64,000 nt of DNA from Mesobacillus jeotgali (lineage in GTDB: Bacteria > Bacillota > Bacilli > Bacillales > Cytobacillaceae). A program made the position numbers and the translations under genes. The stretch lies in NCBI RefSeq assembly GCF_900166585.1, contig NZ_FVZC01000008.1, positions 939,713-1,003,712 on the forward strand, in the 5' to 3' direction. How positions within the stretch are numbered: position 1 is the stretch's first letter; each line of letters begins with the position of its first letter. Under the pieces are notes generated by a model. It was not told the DNA's origin. It made no database searches and worked only from the letters and a program-made list of their open reading frames with translations. Positions 1 through 7,810 of the stretch are shown piece by piece.

Positions 1-878
1 ATATCAACGAAGGGGAGTTGCTTGTCCTGATTGGTCCAAGCGGCTCCGGCAAAACGACAACTTTAAAAATGATCAATCGGCTGATTCCGCTTACGGAAGG
101 CTACATTAAGATCAAGGATAAGATGATCAGTGACTATGATATTCACGAGTTGCGCTGGGATATTGGATACGTGCTTCAGCAAATCGCCCTTTTTCCTCAT
201 ATGACGATTGAAGAGAATATTGCTGTTGTCCCGGAAATGAAGAAATGGGAGCAGAAAAAAATCAATCATCGTATCGATGAATTGCTTCATATGGTCGGAC
301 TTGAACCGGAAACTTACCGCAAAAGGATGCCCCATGAATTATCGGGAGGCCAGCAGCAGAGGATCGGAGTGGCCAGGGCGCTGGCTGCCAATCCGCCGAT
401 TATTTTAATGGATGAACCCTTTAGTGCCCTGGATCCCATCAGCAGGGAAAAGCTTCAGGATGATTTGATTGAATTGCAAAACACTATCAAGAAAACGATT
501 GTATTTGTCACACATGATATGAAGGAAGCAATGAAACTAGGAGACAGGATTTGCCTGATGAGGAATGGGGAAATCGTCCAGACAGGAACCCGGGAAGAGC
601 TGTTGCAACAGCCTGCGAATGAATTCGTGCGTGATTTTGTCGGGAGTAATCATGTTCAGGCGAAGATGGTCGATATCAGTAAAGGCATCAAGCCCGTAAT
701 CCCAGACGAACCGTATAATCTTCCTGTGATTGCCTCACGTGTGTCTGTAAATGAAATTCTGGCTTTATTAAGTGATCATGAGCAGATTGCAGTGAAAGAG
801 ATGGACGAAATAATTGGCACGATAGACCGGCAGGGAATAATCAGGTTGTTATCTGGTCAGATGGAGGGAATAAAATGA
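1..878 (+). CDS. ABC transporter ATP-binding protein, OpuCA/EgtUA-like (5' end cut by window)
   Basis: This is the ATPase of a quaternary-amine or betaine-type ABC importer and energises the membrane protein encoded next. The frame is open to the left edge, so the N-terminus is missing; the TTG at 18 is probably not the true start. In the visible 286 residues Walker A (GPSGSGKT) is at about 6-13, the Q-loop Q near 55, the signature LSGGQQQR at 108-115, Walker B IILMDEP at 128-134 and the switch His near 166. A tail of about 75 residues follows. It looks like a degenerate single CBS-like region, shorter than the paired CBS domains of OpuCA. The stop overlaps the next start (ATGA), so the two genes are translationally coupled. 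Family assignment is firm. The substrate is inferred only; see the next gene. Confidence 0.9.
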   Translation, partial: INEGELLVLIGPSGSGKTTTLKMINRLIPLTEGYIKIKDKMISDYDIHELRWDIGYVLQQIALFPHMTIEENIAVVPEMKKWEQKKINHRIDELLHMVGLEPETYRKRMPHELSGGQQQRIGVARALAANPPIILMDEPFSALDPISREKLQDDLIELQNTIKKTIVFVTHDMKEAMKLGDRICLMRNGEIVQTGTREELLQQPANEFVRDFVGSNHVQAKMVDISKGIKPVIPDEPYNLPVIASRVSVNEILALLSDHEQIAVKEMDEIIGTIDRQGIIRLLSGQMEGIK

Positions 879-2392
879 ATAGCTGGACTTCCACTTTTAC
901 AGATAGAAAAGATGAGCTGTTAAGTGCCCTTCTTGAACATATCCAGATTTCCTTCATTGCACTGTTCTTTGCTGTCTTAATCGCTATTCCTCTCGGGATT
1001 TTCCTGACAAGGAGGAGGCAGATATCAGAAGGGATCATCGGAATCACCGCCGTTCTCCAGACCATACCATCACTTGCGTTGCTCGGATTGCTGATCCCGT
1101 TATTCGGCATTGGAAAAGTACCGGCCATCATAGCCCTTGTGGCTTATGCGCTGCTGCCGATATTAAGAAATACATATACAGGAATCAATGAGGTAGATTC
1201 AACTTTAATCGAGGCCGCCCGTGGCATGGGTATGAACAGCACGCGGCGTTTAATGAAAGTTGAACTTCCTTTGGCGATGCCAGTCATTATGGCTGGAATC
1301 AGGACGGCAATGGTCTTGATAGTCGGGACGGCAACGATTGCTGCCCTGATTGGGGCGGGTGGATTGGGGGATCTTATCCTTCTTGGAATCGACCGGAATA
1401 ATACAGCGTTAATTGTTCTTGGTGCAATCCCAGCTGCCTTGCTGGCCATCTTGTTCGACCTTGTGCTTAGAAGATTCGAAACGGTTTCCTTTAAAAAATC
1501 TCTCATTACTATGGGAACGATTTTATTGGCGGTACTTGTCATGATGGCTGTTCCTTTCATAGGAGGGAAAGATGAAGAGGAGCTTGTCATAGCAGGAAAG
1601 CTGGGATCCGAGCCGGAAATATTAATCAATATGTACAAGCTTCTGATAGAGGAAGAAACGGATCATTCCGTGGTGCTAAAACCCGGATTGGGAAAAACAT
1701 CTTTTGTTTTCACAGCATTGAAGAACGGTGATATTGATATATATCCTGAATTCACAGGCACGGCCATCTCTGAATTTTTAAAAGAAACGGCAAGCAGCAC
1801 AAATAGGGAAGAAGTATACCTGCAGGCAAAAGAAGGAATGAGAAGAGAGTTTGGCATGGAAATGCTTCAGCCAATGGACTATAACAACACATATGCGCTG
1901 GCAGTTCCAGAACAGCTTGCTAATGAAAATGCCTTGAAAACCATCTCTGACTTAAAGCCGATAGAATCCTCTCTAAAAGCAGGATTCACCCTGGAGTTTT
2001 CAGACCGGGAAGATGGCTACAAAGGAATCCAAAAACTCTATGGCCTGAACCTGCCAAGTTTGATTACCATGGAGCCAAAGCTAAGGTACCGAGCGATCAA
2101 GAATGGTGAAATAAACCTTGTCGATGCCTACTCGACAGATAGCGAGCTTCAGAGATATGGCCTGGTCGTGCTCGAAGACGATATGAACTTATTTCCGCCA
2201 TATCAGGGGGCCCCTCTGTTAAGAGCAGAAACAGCAGAAAAATATCCCGAAATCGCTGATGCCCTCAACAAGCTTGCCGGTAAAATCACGGACGATGAAA
2301 TGAGGAAAATGAATTACCAGGTGAATGTAGAAGGAAAATCTCCTGAAGAAACAGCCAGGGAGTATTTAAGGAAAGCGGGATTGATTGAATAA
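875..2392 (+). CDS. Fused permease/substrate-binding protein of OpuC/EgtU-type ABC importer
   Basis: The 505-residue protein joins a ProW/OpuCB-type permease (about residues 1-215, five to six membrane segments, with the EAA-loop region around EAARGMGM) to an extracellular OpuAC-like ligand-binding domain (about 235-505, beginning after a last membrane helix near 215-230). In classical Opu systems the permease and binding protein are separate polypeptides. The fused form is known from Listeria BilE and from the pneumococcal ergothioneine importer EgtU. ATPase and fusion genes overlap by 4 bases, giving a complete two-gene importer. Substrate candidates are ergothioneine, choline or betaine. 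The fused architecture and size make an EgtU-like role plausible, but I cannot verify the ligand pocket from sequence alone. Confidence 0.88.
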   Translation: MNSWTSTFTDRKDELLSALLEHIQISFIALFFAVLIAIPLGIFLTRRRQISEGIIGITAVLQTIPSLALLGLLIPLFGIGKVPAIIALVAYALLPILRNTYTGINEVDSTLIEAARGMGMNSTRRLMKVELPLAMPVIMAGIRTAMVLIVGTATIAALIGAGGLGDLILLGIDRNNTALIVLGAIPAALLAILFDLVLRRFETVSFKKSLITMGTILLAVLVMMAVPFIGGKDEEELVIAGKLGSEPEILINMYKLLIEEETDHSVVLKPGLGKTSFVFTALKNGDIDIYPEFTGTAISEFLKETASSTNREEVYLQAKEGMRREFGMEMLQPMDYNNTYALAVPEQLANENALKTISDLKPIESSLKAGFTLEFSDREDGYKGIQKLYGLNLPSLITMEPKLRYRAIKNGEINLVDAYSTDSELQRYGLVVLEDDMNLFPPYQGAPLLRAETAEKYPEIADALNKLAGKITDDEMRKMNYQVNVEGKSPEETAREYLRKAGLIE

Positions 2393-2410
2393 GCATGAAT
2401 ATATAATTAC

Positions 2411-2439
2411 AAAAAAGCCCCCTGCCGTTGCAGGGGGCT
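2411..2439 (-). terminator. Rho-independent terminator of the small minus-strand gene
   Basis: A perfect 9-bp G/C-rich stem (2417-2425 with 2430-2438, loop CGTT) is followed on the minus strand by six T (A run 2411-2416 on plus). The plus-strand side lacks a T run, so it fits the minus-strand 35-aa gene better, although it may also stop the importer operon. Confidence 0.75.
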
Positions 2440-2455
2440 TCAATATCCTGAAAAA

Positions 2456-2563
2456 CTAAAGTTTGTAAACCTTTATGTTCAAATAAATAGTCAATAAACT
2501 GCCGGCAAGGAACAAGATGACTCCTGAAACCGAATTTGGAGAAAGGTAGTGTAAATACTCCAT
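2456..2563 (-). CDS. Small single-span membrane protein, 35 aa, divergent from marR
   Basis: This is a minus-strand frame of 35 codons from ATG (2563-2561) to TAG. An AAGGGGAG Shine-Dalgarno sequence lies about 7 bases upstream, and a strong terminator with a T run follows directly after the stop. The peptide has a short polar N-terminus (MEYLHYLSPNS), one hydrophobic stretch of about 19 residues (VSGVILFLAGSLLTIYLNI) and a basic end (KVYKL), which suggests a one-helix membrane peptide. It is read away from the MarR gene, and the twin palindromes between them are placed to control both. No family is recognised. Start signal, hydrophobic pattern and terminator together make it likely to be real. 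Confidence 0.6.
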   Translation of the reverse strand: MEYLHYLSPNSVSGVILFLAGSLLTIYLNIKVYKL

Positions 2564-2589
2564 TTGAAAAGCTCCCCTTTTTATAAAAT

Positions 2590-2640
2590 ATATCGTAATA
2601 CGATATTCTTTGTTGAATTAATTATATCGTGTTAAGATAT
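2590..2640. promoter_or_regulatory. Twin palindromic operators between small gene and marR
   Basis: Positions 2590-2606 form a perfect 8-bp inverted repeat around one central base (ATATCGTA-A-TACGATAT). Positions 2624-2640 are an imperfect second copy (ATATCGTG-T-TAAGATAT), 34 bp downstream. Palindromes of this size are typical MarR sites. Their placement upstream of the TTG start of marR suggests autorepression and co-control of the divergent small gene. Confidence 0.65.
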
Positions 2641-2670
2641 ATTTATCAACCAGAAAGTAAGGTGGATTTT

Positions 2671-3069
2671 TTGTTAAGTAAAGATGTGTATGAATACCTC
2701 GCAGAGTTCCGTTACCAGTTGAGAAAGTTCCAGAAGTTCAGTGAAACCGCGGCACAAAATATGGGTATTACTGGCCAGCAGCATCAGTTAATGCTGGCCA
2801 TAAAGGGTTTCCCAGGCAGGGACTATGCAACCCCGAGGGAGCTGGCAGAGCGCCTGCAGGTTACCCACCATTCATGCGTAGGCCTGATCGACCGATGTGA
2901 AGAATCGGGGCTTGTCTCACGCAGGAAGAACCCTGAAGACGGCAGGAGTATATTTGTTGAAGTCACTGAAAAAGGAGTGGGAATTCTTGAGGGCTTGTCT
3001 GAAATCCATCTTGATGAAATAAAACGGATAGGATTATTTAAGGAACAGCTTTTGAATAAAAATAGATAA
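2671..3069 (+). CDS. MarR-family transcriptional regulator
   Basis: This winged-helix repressor of about 132 residues binds palindromic DNA as a dimer and usually responds to phenolic or oxidising ligands. The start chosen is TTG at 2671 because AAGGTGG lies 5-8 bases upstream. A GTG at 2629 is in frame, but it sits inside the second operator and has no ribosome site. The DNA-binding helix region (PRELAERLQVTHHSCVGLID) and the wing (SRRKNPEDGRSIFVEVTEKG) are clear. Two palindromic sites precede it, so autoregulation is likely. The natural target may be the divergent 35-aa membrane protein, the upstream importer, or both. Confidence 0.85.
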   Translation: MLSKDVYEYLAEFRYQLRKFQKFSETAAQNMGITGQQHQLMLAIKGFPGRDYATPRELAERLQVTHHSCVGLIDRCEESGLVSRRKNPEDGRSIFVEVTEKGVGILEGLSEIHLDEIKRIGLFKEQLLNKNR

Positions 3070-3125
3070 CGGAACGAATAAATTAAGAAGTAATCATAAT
3101 ACTGAATAATCCAGAGGTAAACTAT

Positions 3126-3825
3126 ATGAAAAAAAGATTCTTATTTTGGGGTCTTGTAATTGTGTTCATTATTCTGCTGCTAGCTGGATCTTATAAAATA
3201 ATGAATGCAAGGACCTTTCAATTTTTCGGGGGCTTAACATCCCAGGTCAGCACAGGGGACAAAGTGGTTGCCATAACCTTTGATGATGGTCCTACAAAAA
3301 ATGTAGAGGATATATTGCCCATACTGGAAAAGTACAATGCAAAAGCAACGTTCTTTCTGATTGGAAATGAAATGGAAAAGAATCCGGAAGAAGCTAAAAA
3401 AATCGCAATGGCAGGACATCAAATCGGGAATCACACCTATTCCCATCAGCGTATGGTGCTAAAATTCCCTTCTTTTATCAAAAAGGAAATTGACCAAACG
3501 AATGAATTGATCGAGGAAGCAGGCTATAAAGGAGAAATCGACTTTCGGCCTCCAAACGGAAAAAAACTAATTGGGCTGCCCTATTACTTACATAGACAAA
3601 AAAATCGACACCATCACCTGGAATCTAGAACCCGATTCATTCTATACCGGTTCGGCGGAGAAAATAAATTACGTAAAGAAAAATATAAGACCTGGTTCGA
3701 TTATTTTGTTGCATCCGATGTACGATAAGACCGGTAAAGAGCTAAGGACCCTGGAAGGAATTTTGAAATCATTATCCCAAGAAGGATATGAATTTATCAC
3801 TGTAAACGAACTTCAGGAAAACTAA
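3126..3825 (+). pseudogene. Polysaccharide deacetylase (NodB domain), frameshifted
   Basis: This is a secreted or membrane-anchored carbohydrate esterase family 4 protein of about 232 residues that would N-deacetylate peptidoglycan or chitin-type sugars. An N-terminal hydrophobic anchor (residues 5-25) precedes the NodB motifs: TFDDGP (metal Asp), GNHTYSH (two metal His) and FRPPNG in the first frame. The TITWN and IILLHP motifs continue in a second frame. The frame breaks at the run of seven A at 3598-3604; removing one A restores one continuous protein with all motifs. The upstream fragment alone would end at 3728 after a junk tail. This may be a true mutation, a slippage site or a sequencing error. 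The ribosome site AGAGGTAA precedes ATG 3126. Confidence 0.8.
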
Positions 3826-3880
3826 TTGATCCCGGCAGGCAGAAGGGACGATTCCTGATGTAAAGAGGAATAGAAGTTAT

Positions 3881-3908
3881 TAAAAAAGTGGCTGCTGCCA
3901 CTTTTTTA
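3881..3908. terminator. Bidirectional terminator between deacetylase and response regulator
   Basis: The stem AAAAAAGTGGC (3882-3892) pairs with GCCACTTTTTT (3897-3907), loop TGCT. A/T runs on both sides let it serve both converging genes. Confidence 0.85.
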
Positions 3909-4619
3909 AACGAATCTATTCAACTGACCCAGCTTGTCTTCCCTTAATCTGTACAAATAGCCAGGCCGGCCAACACCATATGTTAAAGACTCTTCAAGAA
4001 TGCCGAGATCCGTTAAAAATTTCAGGTATTTACGGACAGATACTCTTGAAATAAGGGTGATTTCAGATATATCATCGGTTGAAAACTGAAGGTTCTTTTT
4101 TGTTTGAATGACTTTGATGATGGATTCCAAAGTGCTGCTCGTTAACCCTTTTGGCAGGTGTTCAATAAATGCACCTGCCGATTTTGGTTCAGTACTTAAA
4201 ATACGGACATCAATGTCTTCCTGTCTAAGCATGTGATGATTCTCAAAGAAATGATATTTTTCTTTATATTGCAATAGGGCCTGATTAAATCTTTCAAACT
4301 CAAAAGGCTTGATTAAGTAGTCCAAAGCCCCGTACCGGAGTGCTGTTTGAATGTTTTCTTTGTCTGCCGCGGCTGTAATCAGTATGACATCGGCTGAGAT
4401 GTTCTTCTCCCTGATAAAACGGAGCAAATCGAGCCCTGTAGCGCCAGGCATATAGACATCCAGCAGGATGAGGTCTATCTTTTCGGATTCAAGAAATTCC
4501 CTGGCATCCTTCACGTTATGGACAATGCCAGCAAGAGTGAAACCATTCACTTCTTGCAGATAACGCCTGTTAAATTCTGCGACCATTGGATCATCATCGA
4601 CGATCAATACCCTGATCAT
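3906..4619 (-). CDS. Response regulator, CitT/MalR/DctR type
   Basis: The 237-residue cytoplasmic regulator pairs with the kinase encoded just upstream (4-base ATGA overlap). The receiver domain spans about 1-120, with acidic residues D8-D10, phospho-acceptor D54 (LLDVYMP) and the conserved Lys in LIKPF. The C-terminal half (about 165-230) is a CitT/YcbB-like helix-turn-helix. In Bacillus, members of this subfamily switch on uptake and use of malate, citrate or other C4-dicarboxylates. The adjoining symporter gene and malic enzyme gene support that role here, so the likely name is MalR or DctR. Which of the two it is cannot be settled from sequence alone. Confidence 0.88.
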   Translation of the reverse strand: MIRVLIVDDDPMVAEFNRRYLQEVNGFTLAGIVHNVKDAREFLESEKIDLILLDVYMPGATGLDLLRFIREKNISADVILITAAADKENIQTALRYGALDYLIKPFEFERFNQALLQYKEKYHFFENHHMLRQEDIDVRILSTEPKSAGAFIEHLPKGLTSSTLESIIKVIQTKKNLQFSTDDISEITLISRVSVRKYLKFLTDLGILEESLTYGVGRPGYLYRLREDKLGQLNRFV

Positions 4620-6223
4620 TTCCCCACCTCTTTTGCTTCGTATGGAATCTTTATATAGAAATTTGTCCCCAGTAATAATTTTGAGTCAATGACTAACTCT
4701 CCGCCCAGATCCATTATACTTTTTTGAACTAAGTATAACCCATAACCGCGGTTTTTCCCTTTTGTTGAAAATCCTTTTCTAAAAATCTCTTTTTGCTGCT
4801 CACTTGATATTCCGGGACCAGAATCAAAGACTTCAATCGTCAACCATTCATCTTTGTATGAAAAATTCACCTCAACAGTTTTATCTTCGCTGTCTTCTAT
4901 GGCCTCAATGGCATTATCAATCAGGTTGCCGAGAATCGTAATCAGTTCATGGGTTGTCTTATTTTCTGCAGGCTCAGGTATGATGCTGGTGCATTCTATT
5001 GAAAGGTCAACCTTTGCTTCCCGGGCATAGCTCAACTTTCCCATGATAAAGCCAGCCAGGGCAGGATCCTTGATATGTTGAGTAATGCTGCCGAATTCCT
5101 GATTACGGTAATCAACCAATGTACGGATAAACGCTGTCAGCTGGTCGTATGACTTCAATTGGACCATACCAGATATAACATGGAGGCGGTTCATGAATTC
5201 ATGCGATTGTGCCCGAAGTGCTTCCGCATATGTCCTGACTCCCGTGAGCTGTTCAGCAAGCTGGTTCACTTCGGTTTTATCACGGAAAGTTGAAATGGCC
5301 CCGACAACCTCACCATTTACGATAAGAGGAACCCTGTTGACAAGAATCGAAACACCATTGATTGTTTGTTCCTCATCCAGTTCAGGCTGACCCGTTTTCA
5401 ATACATGATCTAATCTTGTTGATGGCATATAGTCATAAATTTTCATCCCGACAGGCTTTTGTGAGAGACCGGCCTTTTTAAAAATTTGCAAAGCAGATTT
5501 GTTCACTAAAGTAATCGTTGAGGTATGGTCTACTGCAATAATGCCTTCATGCACAGACTGAAGCATCGTACTTCTTTCCTCGAGAATCCTCGAAATGGCA
5601 AAGGGCTCAAGACCCAGGAGAATTTTCTTTATATATCTGGCCAGCATGATTGCGCCGATAGTCCCTATAAGCAAACCAAGAAAAGTAACAATGATGATGT
5701 TCTTATGGCTGCGTCCAAGAGCTGTCTCCAGGCTTTTAAGCGATATGCCAACTGCCGCTGCGCCGATTTGTTCATTTTTGTCATTGTAAATCGGTGTAAA
5801 ACCGCGCACTGATTTTCCAAGTGTCCCACGTGAGGTGGAGACATATTCCTTTCCTTTCAGTGCAGCCTTTTCATCTCCTCCTACAAATGCCTTGCCAATC
5901 AGCTCCTGATTTGGGTGGGACAGGCGGATTCCGTTCATATCCATAACAACTATAAACAAAACATTCGTTGCCGTTTGGATTTCCTTTGTATAATCCTGGA
6001 TGGCAGCTGAGCTTTCCCTATCCTCCAATGCATTAATGACGATATGAGATTTGGAGACGGTCCTTGCAACAATTAAAGCCTTCTCTTCCTGACTTTTTCT
6101 TATGTTTTCGCTAACAGAATTGCTAATTAACAAATCTGTAATCATCAGGGAAATCAAAACGACTAAACAAACGAAGAAAATGATGATTGTACTTAATTTA
6201 AATCGGAACCGCTGTTTTTGCAC
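4616..6223 (-). CDS. Sensor histidine kinase, CitA/DcuS/MalK-type
   Basis: This membrane kinase of about 535 residues senses C4-dicarboxylates. The start chosen is GTG at 6223, with GGGGG seven bases upstream; a TTG at 6244 is also in frame but lacks a ribosome site. Visible parts are a first membrane helix near 10-35, an extracellular PAS/Cache-like sensor (about 40-165), a second helix (about 170-195), a cytoplasmic PAS domain (about 205-315), the H-box around SHEFMNRLH, the N-box NLIDNAIEA and the G-boxes GPGISS and GYGLYLV. This is the standard layout of the CitA/DcuS family. It is co-transcribed with the response regulator and diverges from the dicarboxylate symporter it probably controls. 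Confidence 0.9.
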   Translation of the reverse strand: MQKQRFRFKLSTIIIFFVCLVVLISLMITDLLISNSVSENIRKSQEEKALIVARTVSKSHIVINALEDRESSAAIQDYTKEIQTATNVLFIVVMDMNGIRLSHPNQELIGKAFVGGDEKAALKGKEYVSTSRGTLGKSVRGFTPIYNDKNEQIGAAAVGISLKSLETALGRSHKNIIIVTFLGLLIGTIGAIMLARYIKKILLGLEPFAISRILEERSTMLQSVHEGIIAVDHTSTITLVNKSALQIFKKAGLSQKPVGMKIYDYMPSTRLDHVLKTGQPELDEEQTINGVSILVNRVPLIVNGEVVGAISTFRDKTEVNQLAEQLTGVRTYAEALRAQSHEFMNRLHVISGMVQLKSYDQLTAFIRTLVDYRNQEFGSITQHIKDPALAGFIMGKLSYAREAKVDLSIECTSIIPEPAENKTTHELITILGNLIDNAIEAIEDSEDKTVEVNFSYKDEWLTIEVFDSGPGISSEQQKEIFRKGFSTKGKNRGYGLYLVQKSIMDLGGELVIDSKLLLGTNFYIKIPYEAKEVGK

Positions 6224-6405
6224 GCGATAGCCCCCATAGCTCAATTATTAATCAATATAAGTTTAATTGTATAAAAATTAAGGGTTTGACGAAAGTCAAC
6301 TCCAGCTATTATTTTTTCTCTTTCTTTAATTACAAAACAGTTTTTAAAGTTTATTAAACTATATTTCATGTTCACAAAATTGTAACATGTGGATATTCCA
6401 AGGGG

Positions 6406-6421
6406 ATGTAATCGTTTTCAA
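6406..6421 (+). promoter_or_regulatory. Candidate cre (CcpA) site before dctP
   Basis: ATGTAATCGTTTTCAA matches the Bacillus cre consensus WTGNNARCGNWWWCAW at all but one position. It lies 25 bases before the GTG start, where bound CcpA would block transcription. Carbon repression of DctP is known in B. subtilis. Confidence 0.5.
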
Positions 6422-6446
6422 ACTTACTCAAAGGGGAGGAAATTGC

Positions 6447-7697
6447 GTGAGAATTAACTTTAAAAGTCTTACTACACAGGTTATCATTGGTATTTTTCTC
6501 GGTATCACAGTCGGTTTTATTTTTCCTGAATTTGGTTCACAGCTGAAAGTACTTGCAGACATATTTATTAAACTAGTAAAAATGGTCATCGCACCAATCA
6601 TTTTCCTGACAATTGTCATCGGGATTGCAGGTATGGGAGACTTAAAGAAAGTCGGTAAAATTGGCGGAAAGGCACTGCTATATTTTGAAATTGTTTCGAC
6701 TATTGCCCTGGCAATCGGAATCATCGTCGCGAATGTGATCAAGGCAGGACATGGAATTGATGCCAAAGCAGGTAAAGGCGATGTTTCTCAGTATACAAAG
6801 GCTGCGGAGGAAACAAGCCACGGTTTTATGGATTTTGTTCTTTCAATCGTACCTGATAGCTTCATAGGCGCATTTACAGGCGGCCAGCTTCTGCCGGTAT
6901 TGTTGCTTGCTATACTATTTGGTGCTTCACTCGCACATTTAGGCAAAACGGGTAAACCAGTCCTTGAATTCTTTGAAAAAATTGCTGATGTTTTCTTCGG
7001 AATCGTCAACATCATCATGAAGGTGTCTCCATTTGCGGCTTTCGGAGCAATGGCCTATACAATTGGCGAATTTGGAATCAGCTCTCTAGTGTATCTTGGC
7101 AAATTGATGGGCTCTGTCTACCTGACAATGGCACTCTTTATTGTTCTTGTACTTGGAGGCATTGCGAAGCTTTACGGTTTCAGCATCTTTAAATTCATTG
7201 CTTATATAAAAGAAGAAATCCTTCTTGTAATTGGAACATCATCTTCTGAAGCTGCTCTTCCTAAAATGATGGAAAAGCTTGAGAAATACGGCTGTTCAAA
7301 GCCTGTTGTAGGACTTGTGCTTCCAACTGGATATTCCTTTAACCTTGACGGGACATCGATTTATCTTTCGATGGCGGCACTATTCATTGCCCAGGCCTAT
7401 GGTGTTGACCTTAGCATCTGGCAGCAGATTACACTCCTCGGAGTATTGATGCTGACTTCAAAAGGCGCAGCAGGCGTAACAGGGTCTGGCTTCGTGACAC
7501 TTGCAGCAACACTTGCGGTGTTCCCATCCATACCTGTTGAAGGAATGGCGCTCATCCTCGGAGTTGACCGCTTTATGTCAGAGGCGCGTGCCATTACGAA
7601 CCTTATCGGCAACGGTGTTGCAACAGTTGTAATCTCTAAGACTGAGGGGGAATTTAACCCTGTAAAAGAGGCAGTCCAGAACAAGGTATCTGCGTAA
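6447..7697 (+). CDS. dctP: C4-dicarboxylate:cation symporter, DctP
   Basis: The 416-residue polytopic membrane protein of the DAACS (glutamate/dicarboxylate) family takes up succinate, fumarate or malate with H+ or Na+. The start is GTG 6447, with AAGGGGAGGA seven bases upstream; the longer frame from 6387 crosses the cre-like site and is rejected. Family marks include the serine-rich re-entrant loop (GTSSSEAALPKM), the GYSFNLDGTSIYLSMA segment, SKGAAGVTGSGF and the substrate-binding LGVDRFMSEARA. It is close in sequence to B. subtilis DctP as I remember that protein. It diverges from its two-component system and is followed by a terminator and the malic enzyme gene, a coherent malate uptake-and-use module. 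Confidence 0.93.
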   Translation: MRINFKSLTTQVIIGIFLGITVGFIFPEFGSQLKVLADIFIKLVKMVIAPIIFLTIVIGIAGMGDLKKVGKIGGKALLYFEIVSTIALAIGIIVANVIKAGHGIDAKAGKGDVSQYTKAAEETSHGFMDFVLSIVPDSFIGAFTGGQLLPVLLLAILFGASLAHLGKTGKPVLEFFEKIADVFFGIVNIIMKVSPFAAFGAMAYTIGEFGISSLVYLGKLMGSVYLTMALFIVLVLGGIAKLYGFSIFKFIAYIKEEILLVIGTSSSEAALPKMMEKLEKYGCSKPVVGLVLPTGYSFNLDGTSIYLSMAALFIAQAYGVDLSIWQQITLLGVLMLTSKGAAGVTGSGFVTLAATLAVFPSIPVEGMALILGVDRFMSEARAITNLIGNGVATVVISKTEGEFNPVKEAVQNKVSA

Positions 7698-7720
7698 GCT
7701 CTAATCATGTCTCCATAAAC

Positions 7721-7753
7721 TAAAGCAGGCAGCCTGACTCGCTGCCTGCTTTA
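7721..7753 (+). terminator. Terminator after dctP
   Basis: A 12-bp stem, AAAGCAGGCAGC (7722-7733) with GCTGCCTGCTTT (7741-7752), lies in the dctP-malic enzyme gap and separates the two transcripts or weakens read-through. Confidence 0.8.
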
Positions 7754-7810
7754 ACCATTCCAGAAGTAAAAAATTTCAATCCAGCAGCATGAAAGAAGGA
7801 AGGAAGACTC

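Noticed and set aside
1144..1638. Long minus-strand frame of 164 codons inside the fused permease gene.
   Set aside because: A shadow of the real plus-strand gene: no start signal and no recognisable domain.
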